This document shows positions 14,892-15,118 of a stretch of DNA of 15,118 nt, piece after piece. The stretch spans positions 1-15,118 of the forward strand of contig JBCCEJ010000104.1 in assembly GCA_039030335.1 (NCBI GenBank), given 5' to 3'. The notes under the pieces are model-generated. The model did no database searches. It was not told the origin of the DNA and saw only the letters and a list, made by a program, of their open reading frames with translations. Numbering within the stretch: position 1 is the first letter of the stretch; each line of letters opens with the position of its first letter. The translations under genes and the position numbers were made by a program. This stretch comes from JBCCEJ01 sp039030335 (lineage in GTDB: Bacteria; Pseudomonadota; Gammaproteobacteria; HK1).

Positions 14892-15118
14892 ATGGCTGAA
14901 TTCGCGAAAGAAATCCTGCACATCAACATCGAGGAGGAGATGAAACAGTCCTACCTCGATTACGCCATGAGCGTGATCGTCGGGCGGGCCCTCCCGGATG
15001 TGCGCGACGGATTGAAACCGGTCCATCGCCGTGTGCTGTATGCGATGAGCGAGATCGGCAACGACTGGAACAAGTCGTACAAGAAATCGGCGCGCATCGT
15101 CGGCGACGTCATCGGCAA
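14892..15118 (+). CDS. gyrA: DNA gyrase subunit A, C-terminus beyond window edge
   Basis: GyrA is the breakage-reunion subunit of DNA gyrase, which introduces negative supercoils. Only the first 75 residues are visible. They contain NIEEEMKQSYLDYAMSVIVG, RALPDVRDGLKPVHRRVLYA and NDWNKSYKKSARIVGDVIG, which are diagnostic of GyrA. NDWNK separates it from ParC. The window ends as the quinolone-resistance region begins, so no resistance residue can be read; the active tyrosine is also outside. The ATG at 14892 matches the family start. It has no recognisable Shine-Dalgarno sequence. An out-of-frame ATG at 14879 opens a 6-codon ORF whose TGA (14897-14899) lies within the gyrA start region. Confidence 0.97.
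   Translation, partial: MAEFAKEILHINIEEEMKQSYLDYAMSVIVGRALPDVRDGLKPVHRRVLYAMSEIGNDWNKSYKKSARIVGDVIG

Overview
The window reads as ordinary chromosomal DNA from a GC-rich gammaproteobacterium that is not an enteric. ZipA is essentially confined to that class. Canonical SMC (not MukB), UbiG and the two gene orders point the same way. The gene orders match, from memory, Pseudomonas-type chromosomes: cysZ | smc-zipA-ligA, and gyrA / mtnA | mtaD-ubiG-mupP-yciK. I would not name a genus.

Layout. Bases 1-769 (minus) hold most of gluQ, a tRNA(Asp)-modifying synthetase paralogue cut by the left edge. Bases 858-1613 (minus) are cysZ, a sulfate-uptake membrane protein. Divergent from it is a plus-strand cluster, smc (1892-5416), zipA (5479-6555) and ligA (6584-8614), for chromosome organisation, septum assembly and DNA joining. 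Converging on ligA with a 6-base gap is a GAF-like/GGEEF diguanylate cyclase (8621-9502, minus). Behind its start is an unexplained 233-base interval (9503-9735).

Next is a tight minus-strand cluster transcribed mtaD (13390-12059), ubiG, mupP, yciK (ending 9736). mtaD and ubiG share a GTGA overlap. mtnA (13685-14740) diverges from mtaD, and gyrA begins at 14892 and leaves through the right edge.

How the genes connect. MtaD and MtnA both act in methylthioadenosine salvage, which explains the divergent pair. UbiG releases S-adenosylhomocysteine, the other substrate of the MtaD family, a plausible reason for their coupling. MupP belongs to peptidoglycan recycling and YciK is an SDR of unsettled role.

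I found no mobile element, CRISPR array, RNA gene or toxin/defence system, and no convincing undescribed multigene system. The places worth a second look are non-coding or marginal: the 9503-9735 interval, the mtaD/mtnA divergent control region with nested inverted repeats, and the gyrA leader with a strong hairpin and an out-of-frame mini-ORF over the start codon.
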